Of a DNA stretch of 64,000 nucleotides, positions 8,284 through 17,043 are shown in pieces. Position numbers and translations under genes: made by a program. Position 1 is the stretch's first letter, and every line of letters begins with the position of its first letter. Below the pieces are notes generated by a model that was not told the DNA's origin, ran no database searches, and saw only the letters and a list, made by a program, of their open reading frames with translations. Source of the DNA: Pedobacter sp. MC2016-15 (lineage in GTDB: Bacteria > Bacteroidota > Bacteroidia > Sphingobacteriales > Sphingobacteriaceae); the NCBI RefSeq assembly GCF_026239695.1, contig NZ_JAPIVS010000008.1, positions 203,585 through 267,584 on the forward strand. Reading direction: 5' to 3'.

Positions 8284-8907
8284 TTAACCACTGTATTTCT
8301 TCCATCTCGAATCAATCAGGTCGGTGATCACCGTTTTCAGCCTTTCCAGCGCTTGTTCACCATTTGTTAAGAGCATTTCATGTTGAGGCGAATTCTTATC
8401 CGGTAACCTTTTGAGCATTTGTAAGGCAAGGGTAAGGCCTAATACCGGGTTTTTAATGTCATGGGCAATGTTACTCAGCAATAGCTTATGTTCTGTGATT
8501 AAATGCTCCTGTTCTTTTAATTCGCTGTTCTGCGGAGTAAAATCTACATAAGTGATGATCACGCCAGCAATTCGTTTTTCTTTGCGGATCAGGTAAGGTA
8601 AGATGTTGACCCTGTACCAATGAAGATCAGTGGTTTGGATTTCCTTTTCCAGCATTTGCCCTGTAGAAATAACTGTTTTGATATTCTCAATGATTTCAGG
8701 AAATTTAAAGGTTGCGAAAATAAGCTTCAGCTGACTGCCAATAAATCCTGGTTTCAACTGAAACTTTTTCATTGCCAGAGGAGTAAACTTGCAAAGCACC
8801 AATTCAGCGTCTACATAAAGCTGGGTAACAATGGTATTAGCAAAGTAATTTTCCAGTTCTTCGTTCAGCGTAATCAATGAACTTATTCGATCATTTTCTT
8901 CGACCAT
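8284..8907 (-). CDS. PAS-HisKA protein lacking the HATPase domain
   Basis: 207 aa. A PAS-like domain (about residues 20-125, ending GVIITYVDFTPQN) is followed by a coiled linker and a HisKA dimerisation helix with an H-box (SNIAHDIKNPVLGL, His near 154). The protein ends about 50 residues later with a normal stop, without the N, G1 and G2 boxes of the ATPase domain. It may be a dimeric phosphotransfer or scaffold protein, or a shortened kinase. It lies between the NarL-type regulator and a divergent receiver-only gene, which suggests a phosphorelay with missing parts (inference). Confidence 0.8.
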   Translation of the reverse strand: MVEENDRISSLITLNEELENYFANTIVTQLYVDAELVLCKFTPLAMKKFQLKPGFIGSQLKLIFATFKFPEIIENIKTVISTGQMLEKEIQTTDLHWYRVNILPYLIRKEKRIAGVIITYVDFTPQNSELKEQEHLITEHKLLLSNIAHDIKNPVLGLTLALQMLKRLPDKNSPQHEMLLTNGEQALERLKTVITDLIDSRWKKYSG

Positions 8908-9045
8908 AAAGGGTAATTGGCTTACCCTTATTGGCGCGCAATTGTAATGTACCTAAAAGATATTGCATTCAGGTATTTTATCTCCAAGAAGAGGTAATTT
9001 GCAATAATATTGAATAGGTATGTTTGTATACAGACCATTAATAAT

Positions 9046-9480
9046 ATGCCTTTAATAAATACCAAGCCTGTAAAAAATACCAGGTATTTTAGAGCCAGGA
9101 TTTTGATTATTGAGGATGATGAACCTACAGCCTCCGTCTTGCATGATTTCTTTCAGATGTTTGGTTATGAATGTATTACCATTCCATTCGTGGTTGATAT
9201 TGTTGACGTTACAAAGGATGTCAAGCCCAGTCTGATCATTATGGATTATCTGTTGCCAAAAGCTAATGGTGGTGAAATGTGTGGTCGTTTGAAACGCGAT
9301 GTTGCTTTGGGTCAGATCCCGGTAATTATATGCTCAGCCTACAATAAGGAATATTTATCACTGGACAAGTACCTTTCTGACGCCTTTATTGCAAAGCCAT
9401 TTGATCTCGATGATTTATTATATACAGTACATAGATTATTATATAAACCCAATAGCTATTTTCCAGTTGTAAATGTTTAA
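9046..9480 (+). CDS. Single-domain response regulator (receiver only)
   Basis: 144 aa from the ATG at 9046; an earlier in-frame TTG at 9010 is less likely. The receiver is complete: acidic pocket in IIEDDE, phospho-Asp in LIIMDYLLPKANGG, Thr/Ser-type switch in VIICSAY and conserved Lys in FIAKPFDL. No output domain follows. Such CheY-like proteins act by protein contact or as phosphate carriers. It is divergent from the ATPase-less PAS-HisKA gene and sits 108 bases before the six-hairpin gene. Confidence 0.88.
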   Translation: MPLINTKPVKNTRYFRARILIIEDDEPTASVLHDFFQMFGYECITIPFVVDIVDVTKDVKPSLIIMDYLLPKANGGEMCGRLKRDVALGQIPVIICSAYNKEYLSLDKYLSDAFIAKPFDLDDLLYTVHRLLYKPNSYFPVVNV

Positions 9481-9588
9481 GAATATTATTTACCGGACTT
9501 GCCTTGAAAAATACCTGTCAGATCAGGTATCTTATTATCAACACTATAAGCTATCAACTGTTAATCAGGTAACATATTCCTTTGAGCT

Positions 9589-11802
9589 ATGAAACCTATA
9601 TCAATTTGGGCTGCCAATGCCCAATCAGAGTTTACGGACCTAGAGCCCCTTGCTATCATAGATACAGATGAGATCAAATTAGAGGCATATCTTTCCAGTG
9701 ATTCCTTCTTGCTGGTCTACAAGTGGCCAGACCAAAGCACTTCCTGTTTTCGGACCGCATTCTCAGCGTCAGGCAACCTGTGGTTTGTGTCCCGAGAAAA
9801 GAAGGGGAGCTCTACCATTTACAAATTGGAGTCTTCAACTTTTACGTACACGGTAAATATACAATTTCCCGAATCTCCCTTGGCACTATTCAGATATACC
9901 GTAGTGGTCAGGCCGAAACTAAACCTATTGATTAAATTTTGGCCAAAAGACATCTTAAGTTTTAACAAAAGAGGGACCATCACTGATAACGGTGACATCC
10001 ATACGAATCAGAAAGGTACCAGATCGGGCATAATTTTTTTCAATTCTGGTATAGCAGGCAGTGTATTTTACTTCCAGAACCTAACGGCTATTAATGATTA
10101 TTTCCAACAAACAGAGACATCTGCTGCAGATACCGTAGGTGGCAGCTGGCCTGAGGTTGGATTTTCTTTGCCTTCCGGGGAGAAACCGCTGCTGAAAAAT
10201 TTATCCTATACAGTTTCTGATGCTTTTATCACCCTCAATAAAGAAGCGGTAACCAAAATTTCAGATATCTCTACACGCTACCTGGATCAGTTGGCAAATA
10301 CGTACCTGGTTATTCCAAGGCCCGAGCGCGTTTACCACAACTGGCTTGATACGGTAGAAAATGGGTTAAATGACCTTCTTTACCATAAAGGATGCTGGAC
10401 ATTTGGGGGCGGGCATACCTATCTGAATGCTTACGTTGCAGATTATAAAACCCCGCCTGAGATTATGGTCCAGCTTGCGGTACTATTACCTATGATGGAT
10501 TATGTGGCCTGGAAGGGTGAAAAGAACCATCAGCTCATAGATGAATTGAAGGCAGGGATTGCCAGCTTTTATCAGGAAGATATGGGCACTATCGTTCGCT
10601 GGCTTCCGGCTTTGGAATCGCAGCTGGATCACTCTGAAGAACAAAAGACTCCAAGAGTTATGGACTCCTGGTATCTTCACCACCCGCTAATGAACCTGGC
10701 CCGGCTTGCAGAAAAGGGAGAGCCGGAAGCACGCGACATACTCATGAACTCTATAGACTATGTCATCAGGGTAGCGCATAAGTTCAAATACGAGTGGCCA
10801 GTCTTTTATCAAATGGATACACTACACATCATTAAAGCAGAAACTTCAGAAGGTGAAGGTGGGGAGAAAGATGTACCTGGTACCTATGCAGACCTTATGC
10901 TTAGAGTGTGGAAGATTACTGGTGAGAAAAAATACTTTGAGGAAGCTGTAAAATCTGCAGAGCATCTAAAAGGGCTGGGTTTTAATATCTTTTATCAAGC
11001 GAATAATACTGCATATGCAGCAGGTGCGCTGTTACGGTTATACAAAGAAACCAGTAAACAAGTATATCTTGACCTGAGCTACGACTGCCTTGCCGGAATT
11101 TTCAACAATGTACAACTTTGGGAATGCGATTATGGACATGCCAAGAACTTCCCGACATTTTTTGCCGTATTCCCGCTTAAAGACGCGCCATATACTGCTG
11201 CTTATGAAGAGCAGGAAGTGTATGCGGCATTGCACGATTATCTTCAGCAAGCTGAGGGTATTGATATCCTCCCTTCGGTACGGCTGCTCATCTCTGAATT
11301 TGTCCGTCACATGCTGGGCCGCGTAGCCTATTATTATCCGCCAATGTTAACCGAGGATATGCTGGTGAAAAAAACCAAAACCGGAGAAATAGACCCCAAG
11401 CTGTGGATAGCACTTGAAGATTTGCATGATGGCTGGGAGCAAAACGGAGAGGTTGGCCAGGAGGTCTACGGCGCTGGCATCGCTTTTGGCGTTATTCCCA
11501 AACAATACTTTAAGGTTCCCGGTGAAGACTTCACCATCTTCTGCGACTATCCTGTAAAGGGATTTAAATTACGGAAGGATACGGTGAGCTTAACCCCTGA
11601 CGGTGATCCCGCACTTTATTGCAGGATTATTATTCTCACTGAAGGCAATTCGGGAGATCATGAGTTTATGGTTACCGATAGTTTAAAAAGCTCAGAATTG
11701 AAACCGTTAAAATCGAATTCAAAGCTGATCGAGTATCAGTTGAATGGGGGCCAGAGTATAAAGATCAAGTGGCAGGTAAAGAAAAAGGCCCGAACTATAT
11801 AA
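9589..11802 (+). CDS. Large six-hairpin-glycosidase-like protein of unknown function
   Basis: 737 aa, no signal peptide, so probably cytoplasmic. About residues 1-225 look like a beta-sandwich. Residues about 240-640 are helical, rich in Trp and Tyr, with repeated aromatic helices and patches such as CWTFGGGHTYLNAY and VGQEVYGAGIAFG, resembling (alpha/alpha)6 toroid enzymes such as glycosidases and uronyl epimerases. The last 80 residues return to beta structure. I do not recognise a defined GH family and name no catalytic residue. The nearby trehalase and signalling genes hint at carbohydrate metabolism. Confidence 0.6.
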   Translation: MKPISIWAANAQSEFTDLEPLAIIDTDEIKLEAYLSSDSFLLVYKWPDQSTSCFRTAFSASGNLWFVSREKKGSSTIYKLESSTFTYTVNIQFPESPLALFRYTVVVRPKLNLLIKFWPKDILSFNKRGTITDNGDIHTNQKGTRSGIIFFNSGIAGSVFYFQNLTAINDYFQQTETSAADTVGGSWPEVGFSLPSGEKPLLKNLSYTVSDAFITLNKEAVTKISDISTRYLDQLANTYLVIPRPERVYHNWLDTVENGLNDLLYHKGCWTFGGGHTYLNAYVADYKTPPEIMVQLAVLLPMMDYVAWKGEKNHQLIDELKAGIASFYQEDMGTIVRWLPALESQLDHSEEQKTPRVMDSWYLHHPLMNLARLAEKGEPEARDILMNSIDYVIRVAHKFKYEWPVFYQMDTLHIIKAETSEGEGGEKDVPGTYADLMLRVWKITGEKKYFEEAVKSAEHLKGLGFNIFYQANNTAYAAGALLRLYKETSKQVYLDLSYDCLAGIFNNVQLWECDYGHAKNFPTFFAVFPLKDAPYTAAYEEQEVYAALHDYLQQAEGIDILPSVRLLISEFVRHMLGRVAYYYPPMLTEDMLVKKTKTGEIDPKLWIALEDLHDGWEQNGEVGQEVYGAGIAFGVIPKQYFKVPGEDFTIFCDYPVKGFKLRKDTVSLTPDGDPALYCRIIILTEGNSGDHEFMVTDSLKSSELKPLKSNSKLIEYQLNGGQSIKIKWQVKKKARTI

Positions 11803-11811
11803 GTTCGGGCC
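11787..11811. terminator. Hairpin terminator overlapping the stop codon
   Basis: A perfect 10-bp inverted repeat, GGCCCGAACT (11787-11796) and AGTTCGGGCC (11802-11811), with a 5-base loop. It spans the stop of the 737-aa gene and faces the convergent Mn-catalase gene, so it may serve both strands. Confidence 0.75.
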
Positions 11812-11848
11812 CAGTGTCTATCGAATCAATGATAGTTGTTGGATTTCA

Positions 11849-12790
11849 TTACTTCTCCGATGAGTAGTCACTCCAGGATGCTACACCATCAGGTTCAGCA
11901 GCTTTCACTTCTTCGCTGCGTAACTGACTCATTTCCTGGTCAATTTCATCTGTTTCTTCCAGTTCAGTGGTCTTTGGATCTTCCAGATCTGTTAGGCCCT
12001 GAGTGTCTTGGACATGCTCCAGGGGTTTTTCAATATATTCCCACTCTTTACCCAGATCGGGCATTTCGCCCTCGTTCCATGGTCCGCGGACGCTTTTTTC
12101 CGGAGAGAAATTAAAGTATTGCTGCGTGAATCTAGGGTCGGCCTGCAATACACCAGGAGGAAAATTAGGCTGGATGGTTTCCAGTGCGGCTTCAAACATT
12201 TTATAGTGCGCCACCTCACGCGTCATCAAAAATGAAAGTGTATCCTTTACATAAGGGTCATCCGTAAATTTCATCAAATGTTCATATACCAGCTTTGCTC
12301 TTGATTCGGAGGCCAGGTTGCTACGAAGATCTACAGTTAGGTCACCGTTGGAATGGATATATGATGCACACCATGGAATACCCTGACTATTGCGCAGGGT
12401 TGGTCCCCCACCAGTAATGATGGGAAACTGCGGATTAGCGGTGAGCGCGGCATGAATGATATTTTCCTTTGCTGCTTTGCCTTCCAGAACTTGCATGATC
12501 TCCGATGAGTCTGCAGCATTCTTTAATTCCCCGTTTACTCCTTTGAGAAGCATCTGAATAGTTGCACCAACGATCTCGAGATGAGAGAATTCTTCGGTGG
12601 CAATATCCATCAGCATATCATATTTGTCGGGATGTGGCTGCTTGGCACCAAATGCCTGTGTAAAATACTGCATGGCAGCCGCAAGCTCCCCATTTTCACC
12701 GCCGAACTGTTCCAGCAGGATGTTAGCAAAGGCTGGATCCGGTTTGGATACACGGGCATTAAATTGTAGATCTTTTGAATGATGAAACAT
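11849..12790 (-). CDS. Manganese catalase
   Basis: 313 aa, ferritin-like four-helix fold of non-haem catalases, converting hydrogen peroxide to water and oxygen at a di-Mn centre. Expected ligands can be placed at Glu35 (GENGEL), Glu67 and His70 (TEEFSHLE), Glu162 (SESR) and His195 (REVAHYK), so the site looks complete. The C-terminal 60 residues are acidic, a common tail in this family. It is the last gene of a reverse-strand operon with an unknown 169-aa protein and a Zn-alcohol dehydrogenase, pointing to oxidative or aldehyde stress. Confidence 0.95.
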   Translation of the reverse strand: MFHHSKDLQFNARVSKPDPAFANILLEQFGGENGELAAAMQYFTQAFGAKQPHPDKYDMLMDIATEEFSHLEIVGATIQMLLKGVNGELKNAADSSEIMQVLEGKAAKENIIHAALTANPQFPIITGGGPTLRNSQGIPWCASYIHSNGDLTVDLRSNLASESRAKLVYEHLMKFTDDPYVKDTLSFLMTREVAHYKMFEAALETIQPNFPPGVLQADPRFTQQYFNFSPEKSVRGPWNEGEMPDLGKEWEYIEKPLEHVQDTQGLTDLEDPKTTELEETDEIDQEMSQLRSEEVKAAEPDGVASWSDYSSEK

Positions 12791-12832
12791 AGTGGTAGAT
12801 ATTAGATTTGTTGAGATGTTGGACTTGAATGA

Positions 12833-13342
12833 TTAGATTAGCTGATGGTACCAGCGTTTTTTCTTTGTGGATTTTAACTTGAGAAACAGATATAGCCCTG
12901 CTACCGCTACAATGCCGACTTTGAGAGCCATTTTTTTAGGTTTGTATTTCCATTCCACACGCCATCCTCTTTCAGCAGCAATATTTGGTAGATAACCTTC
13001 ACTGATATCTTTAACAACACCCTCCACCATATTTATCCGGTCGGCTAGTATAAGCGGAATCCAATGCCGGTATCTGTCTTCACTATGTGAAAAGGCATAT
13101 CTGCGGATTACACCACTGAGTCCTGAAGGAGGTACCGTATTTCCAAATACCCGTGTCGGTGCAGGACGTTCAGTAGAGAGCAGAATTTCCAGGTCGATAG
13201 GCTGCTGGTCCGCACGTTCATAATTAATGCGGTTATGATCGTCACCTGTCCAGGTCTTCATAGGGTATGTTGGTTCATTTTCCGGGTCAGCGTCCATCCC
13301 CCAGCCAGGTATATTTTTATAGTTGAACTTTGTATCTTTCAT
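12833..13342 (-). CDS. Hypothetical protein with C-terminal membrane helix
   Basis: 169 aa. The N-terminal part is polar (NIPGWGMDADPENEPTYPMKTW, then a D-D-H-N-R-I-N-Y-E-R segment). The middle holds helical sequence, and a hydrophobic segment near residues 138-154 (LKVGIVAVAGLYLFLKL) is followed by a Lys-rich end, so it is probably tail-anchored in the membrane. I recognise no domain. It is sandwiched with a 4-base gap after the Zn-dehydrogenase and 42 bases before Mn-catalase, so it belongs to that stress operon. Confidence 0.8.
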   Translation of the reverse strand: MKDTKFNYKNIPGWGMDADPENEPTYPMKTWTGDDHNRINYERADQQPIDLEILLSTERPAPTRVFGNTVPPSGLSGVIRRYAFSHSEDRYRHWIPLILADRINMVEGVVKDISEGYLPNIAAERGWRVEWKYKPKKMALKVGIVAVAGLYLFLKLKSTKKKRWYHQLI

Positions 13343-13346
13343 ATAT

Positions 13347-14498
13347 TTAAGATTTTGTAGAAGGGATCAAGACAGTTTTTATACAGTTATCCAGTTTTGA
13401 AGAAAATAGCCGGTAGGCATCTGCCACTTCTTCCAAAGGTACTCTGTGGGTGATCAATCCTTTGGGATTTAACCTTCCTGATTGCACATGGTCGATTAGT
13501 TTAGGCAGCAGGCGCTTTACTGAGGCCTGATTGGCGCGGATAGTGATCCCTTTGTTTACGACATTGCCGATTGGGATCAGGTTGAATGGTGGGCCGTATA
13601 CGCCAACTATAGATACAATACCACCCTTTTTAACTGAATTAATTGCCCACTGCAGGGCGGTTCCTGCCCCAGACTGCATAAGCATTATCCGTCCGCTGAA
13701 TGTTTGCAACGTATTACCTTCAGCTTCACAGCCCACACAATCTATACAGACATCGGCTCCGTACCAATCCGTCGTTTTTTTAAGGAAAACCACCGGGTCT
13801 TCCATATCCTTGAAGTTGTAGGCTTCACAATGGGCATAATTCTTTGCAAATTCCAGGCGATAATCAATATGGTCAATAATGATTACTCTTGATGGGCCAA
13901 AGAACCAGGCACACCTTGCAGCCATGATCCCGATCGGCCCGGCGCCAAAAATAACTACAGTATCACCTTGCTTGATACCACCCATTTCTGCGGCCTGATA
14001 CCCTGTGGGTACTACATCAGTTAACAATACGGCATCATCCGGATCCATATCTGCTGGAATTACAGTAGGTCCAACGTCTGCGTAAGGTACCCTGACATAT
14101 TCTGCCTGTCCGCCAGCATAGCCACCAGCAGTATGTGAATAGCCAAAGATACCGCCCACAGCAGTAGCCATAGGGTTGGATTCATGACAATTCCCATAAA
14201 GCCCTTGTTTACAGAAATTACATCTGCCGCATGCAACATTGAATGGTACAAGTACCTGATCGCCGACTTTCAATTTCTGCACTAAAGGCCCTACCTCTTC
14301 TACAATCCCGGTAAATTCATGTCCGAAGGTTGAACCTACCCTAGTGTCTGGTACCATTCCGTGATAGAGATGCAGATCTGAACCGCAAATACAACTTCGA
14401 GTGACGCGAATGATCGCATCTTCGGGATGAAGAATTTCCGGCATGGGCCGCTGTTCTGTCCGGATCCTATAAGGACCCCTGTAATTCATCGCTAGCAT
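13347..14498 (-). CDS. Zinc-dependent alcohol/formaldehyde dehydrogenase-like protein
   Basis: 383 aa, medium-chain dehydrogenase with zinc. The catalytic zinc ligand Cys38 is in CICGSDLH and His60-Glu61 in FGHEF. The structural zinc loop is CGRCNFCKQGLYGNC. The Rossmann loop GAGPIGIMAA lies about residues 190-200. The length and ICGSDLH motif fit the glutathione-independent formaldehyde dehydrogenase branch. It is the first gene of the operon ending in Mn-catalase. An alternative start is Met4. Confidence 0.9.
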   Translation of the reverse strand: MLAMNYRGPYRIRTEQRPMPEILHPEDAIIRVTRSCICGSDLHLYHGMVPDTRVGSTFGHEFTGIVEEVGPLVQKLKVGDQVLVPFNVACGRCNFCKQGLYGNCHESNPMATAVGGIFGYSHTAGGYAGGQAEYVRVPYADVGPTVIPADMDPDDAVLLTDVVPTGYQAAEMGGIKQGDTVVIFGAGPIGIMAARCAWFFGPSRVIIIDHIDYRLEFAKNYAHCEAYNFKDMEDPVVFLKKTTDWYGADVCIDCVGCEAEGNTLQTFSGRIMLMQSGAGTALQWAINSVKKGGIVSIVGVYGPPFNLIPIGNVVNKGITIRANQASVKRLLPKLIDHVQSGRLNPKGLITHRVPLEEVADAYRLFSSKLDNCIKTVLIPSTKS

Positions 14499-14837
14499 AT
14501 GTCTTGTTTATAATAGGTAATGATTGTTTAAGATTATTACCATGAACATCTACAACCAACTGAGGTTTTCAGAAGAGGACAGATCACGTATTTAGCTTTT
14601 ACTTTAGCGTATTTGTACGTAGCTTATCAGTAAAAAGTACCAACATCCTGTAGAGTGTATTTGTTATAGCTAAAGCAATTTCTTTACTACTACTTTTATA
14701 CATTCCAGGGCTGTGGGCATTCATAAATGAAAACTGATATGAAAGGCCGAGGGATAAAATTGACGGTTTTGCAAATTCTGATGATTTATAAAACCAATTG
14801 CTTAAGAGCCTGTTAATGTTAAAAAAAATATCGCATT
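14499..14837. other. Divergent intergenic region
   Basis: 339 bases between the Zn-dehydrogenase operon and the 60-aa gene. It should contain both promoters. No RNA gene or convincing small gene was seen. Confidence 0.5.
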
Positions 14838-15020
14838 ATGGGATTTATAAAGAACGCAATTGTTGGTGTCGCGATATACGAGGCCATCAAGTACCTAACT
14901 AAAAAAGACGCGCTGGGTTATTCGAAATTCGACGAACTTAAAGAGCAGGCGCCTGAATGGCTCGAGAAAGCAAAAGATGCTGTATCGGAAGTTAAACAGG
15001 GAAAATTACCACAAGTATAA
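14838..15020 (+). CDS. Small hypothetical protein
   Basis: 60 aa: a weakly hydrophobic N-terminal helix (GFIKNAIVGVAIYEAIKYL) then an amphipathic charged helix with acidic and basic residues (LKEQAPEWLEKAKDAVSEVKQ). This resembles the short stress-associated YtxH-like or general-stress proteins found near catalases, but the family cannot be confirmed. A clear terminator follows directly, supporting a real single-gene unit. Proximity to the Mn-catalase operon fits a stress role (inference). Confidence 0.72.
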   Translation: MGFIKNAIVGVAIYEAIKYLTKKDALGYSKFDELKEQAPEWLEKAKDAVSEVKQGKLPQV

Positions 15021-15022
15021 TT

Positions 15023-15058
15023 GAAAGGCCGCATAATTGCGGCCTTTTATTTTATTTT
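15023..15058 (+). terminator. Rho-independent terminator
   Basis: AAAGGCCGC and GCGGCCTTTT (15024-15048) pair around the loop ATAATT and are followed by a T-rich stretch. It ends the 60-aa gene 3 bases after its stop. Confidence 0.88.
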
Positions 15059-15204
15059 TAAGTCATTAACACAGTTACCGGATACTTTAGAACGGATATC
15101 TCCGTTTAGGGACAACTAGATATTAAAAATAATCGTAGTTGATAGAGTTATTAGCAAATTGTGAGATTAACTACGATTGCGACTAAATACTAAAAATATT
15201 AGTA

Positions 15205-15212
15205 TATGTTTG
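15205..15212 (+). promoter_or_regulatory. Bacteroidota -7 promoter element
   Basis: TATGTTTG is a perfect match to TAnnTTTG and ends 4 bases before the ATG at 15217. If active, transcription would start almost at the start codon, giving a leaderless message. A TTG upstream is about 25 bases away, longer than usual, so the call is tentative. Confidence 0.35.
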
Positions 15213-15216
15213 TGCT

Positions 15217-15447
15217 ATGAAGCAAAGCACGGCAGTTGTAATCAACAAAAGACTTTATGAAATCCATCATCCTATAGGGGATGCTTTTAAATACAGAGTA
15301 GTATCTCAAAAGATAGATCTGGGATGGATTTTCATAGTTCAAAAGGACAACAACGGTTATCATATGTGGTCCGGATCCAATACTCAACTTATCGAACTGG
15401 CCAATGGTCTTGGCTACGTGATCGATTTTTATAACGACGTGAGTTAA
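15217..15447 (+). CDS. Small hypothetical protein (paralogue of a broken gene at 55492)
   Basis: 76 aa. Key blocks are YEIHHPI, FKYRVV, LGWIFIVQ, HMWSGSNTQLIELA and LGYVIDFY. The same blocks occur in the frameshifted copy at 55492-55727 (YNVEFPF, HYRVMKNRFILGWIFVQQ, TKELREIAQNLGYVVDL), so this is a genuine family rather than a chance frame. No known domain is recognised. A 111-aa gene follows 15 bases downstream and is probably co-transcribed. Confidence 0.72.
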   Translation: MKQSTAVVINKRLYEIHHPIGDAFKYRVVSQKIDLGWIFIVQKDNNGYHMWSGSNTQLIELANGLGYVIDFYNDVS

Positions 15448-15462
15448 GTTGAGAATTGAAAT

Positions 15463-15798
15463 ATGGAAATGGGATACTTTGCTCGGAAAACGTTAATACC
15501 TTCACTAATGGTCTGGGTTAATGGAAGTAAAATGAAACCGCACCTGCCACTGGTACAGTTTCATTTCTTCTCCATGCTTAATCAGGATACAATTCAAATA
15601 AATCTATCATATTTTGATTCCGATTACCGAACAAAGCACATTGTACCTGATCTAGCTGTATACTGTACAGCATTTGCTGAACATATGACACCAGTACTGC
15701 GCGCCTGGACTAGCAGGAATAATATGACGGAAGTACGTTTTCAATTGAGATTCAATTCATACTTCATTTATAATACTGAAATAGTCTTTAAGATATAA
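15463..15798 (+). CDS. Hypothetical protein
   Basis: 111 aa, mixed alpha/beta composition with many aromatic residues (LVQFHFFSML, then INLSYFDSDYR). There is no signal peptide, membrane segment or motif I can assign. It follows the 76-aa gene after 15 bases, so the two are likely one unit. The start could also be the second Met (residue 3). Confidence 0.6.
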   Translation: MEMGYFARKTLIPSLMVWVNGSKMKPHLPLVQFHFFSMLNQDTIQINLSYFDSDYRTKHIVPDLAVYCTAFAEHMTPVLRAWTSRNNMTEVRFQLRFNSYFIYNTEIVFKI

Positions 15799-15843
15799 TA
15801 GAGTAAATAGATAATGTGGTGACTCGTTTTTGCACGTTTCCTA

Positions 15844-16872
15844 CTACTTTACAATATTATTTAATTCAGCGTCAAACAACTTTGCAAGATCTTCAGCTGG
15901 TAAAATAGGCGTCTGTTTACCAGTGACAGTGGCCAACTTATATCCCCATTCGGTAGCCGCCTTTCTTTGAGCAGGTGTACCATGATGAGAATCAACGGCA
16001 AAGTCGCAATCACCTGTATTAAAAAACACCTCAGCAACTTGTTGCAGGTTTGTTAATGACATCCCTGCTCCCTGAGGATGCGCCAAGAAGTAGGCAGCAT
16101 AAGCATCAGCCATCAGCTCGATACGGCGGGAGGTTTTTGGAACCAGCTTCATACCCGTTTTTAAGATTCCCAATTCATACTGCAGGTGATGTCCAAGCTC
16201 ATGGGCCAGGATAGCCTGAGGAGCAACATCTTTGAAACCTAGTTCGTCAAAACCCTTCAAAAGACCATCTCCGATAATGATCTTTGCCGGAATCCTACCC
16301 ACATTCGCAATGGTAGTGTCTGGGATAGCCAATTGATTAAACGAAAAGGCAGGGTGGTCTCCTTTTAGAAACTGGGGATAGGTTTTTAATAAAGTGCCTA
16401 TCGAATCAGCATAGCGGTTTGCCTTGTCGTCAGGGTAGTTGAAAACTGTTTTGTACATTTTGAATACTTTTTCCCGGTCCTGCATCATGGATCCATGTGA
16501 ACCGACTACAAAAACGTTTTTATTGTTGTACTTCCAAAAGCGTTTAAGGTCTTTGTAAACGCTATTGATTTTGTCGGTATGCTCAGCATTTGTACCAAAA
16601 TATTGGTTTTCGCCACTGTTCTCGTAATGCAATGCGTAAAAATTGGCCATGTCTGGCATGTGCAGTTCTGGACTGGCTGAAATGAGTGTCAGTTCCTGGC
16701 CCCATGTTACAAACTGACTAAAAAGCCATAGCCGGAGGGGAGGAGTGGTACAGTTGCCAGGTACCACGTCGGCCAAATCAGGAATAGCGGGATTATTATC
16801 CGATTTTCTACAGCCAGCAAGCAGAATTAAAGATGATGCGATAGTTAATGTAATGATATGAATCAGTTTCAT
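15844..16872 (-). CDS. Lipoprotein with zinc-metallopeptidase-like HExxH motif
   Basis: 342 aa from the ATG at 16872, chosen because it gives a lipoprotein signal (MKLIHIITLTIASSLILLAGC, lipobox LAGC); longer starts upstream would put extra charged residues in front. About residue 210 carries LAHELGHHLQYELG, a perfect HExxH with a third His nearby, as in gluzincin or neutral zinc metallopeptidases. A later E-L-M-A-D-A-Y-A-A-Y segment resembles the glutamate ligand helix of such enzymes. It is likely on the periplasmic or outer surface; the substrate is unknown. Confidence 0.85.
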   Translation of the reverse strand: MKLIHIITLTIASSLILLAGCRKSDNNPAIPDLADVVPGNCTTPPLRLWLFSQFVTWGQELTLISASPELHMPDMANFYALHYENSGENQYFGTNAEHTDKINSVYKDLKRFWKYNNKNVFVVGSHGSMMQDREKVFKMYKTVFNYPDDKANRYADSIGTLLKTYPQFLKGDHPAFSFNQLAIPDTTIANVGRIPAKIIIGDGLLKGFDELGFKDVAPQAILAHELGHHLQYELGILKTGMKLVPKTSRRIELMADAYAAYFLAHPQGAGMSLTNLQQVAEVFFNTGDCDFAVDSHHGTPAQRKAATEWGYKLATVTGKQTPILPAEDLAKLFDAELNNIVK

Positions 16873-17043
16873 AGCATAATTTTTTTTCTTAATGATCTTC
16901 ATAACGCAAAAATACCCCGTCATTAAACGTGAATGTTTTAATTACCTCTGAAGTGATCAAATTCTAAGATGAAGTAGCCTTTTGATCCATTGAATTGTCA
17001 TTCTTTAGAGTAAGAAAAGTTCATTGCATTTTGGTCATTAAGC

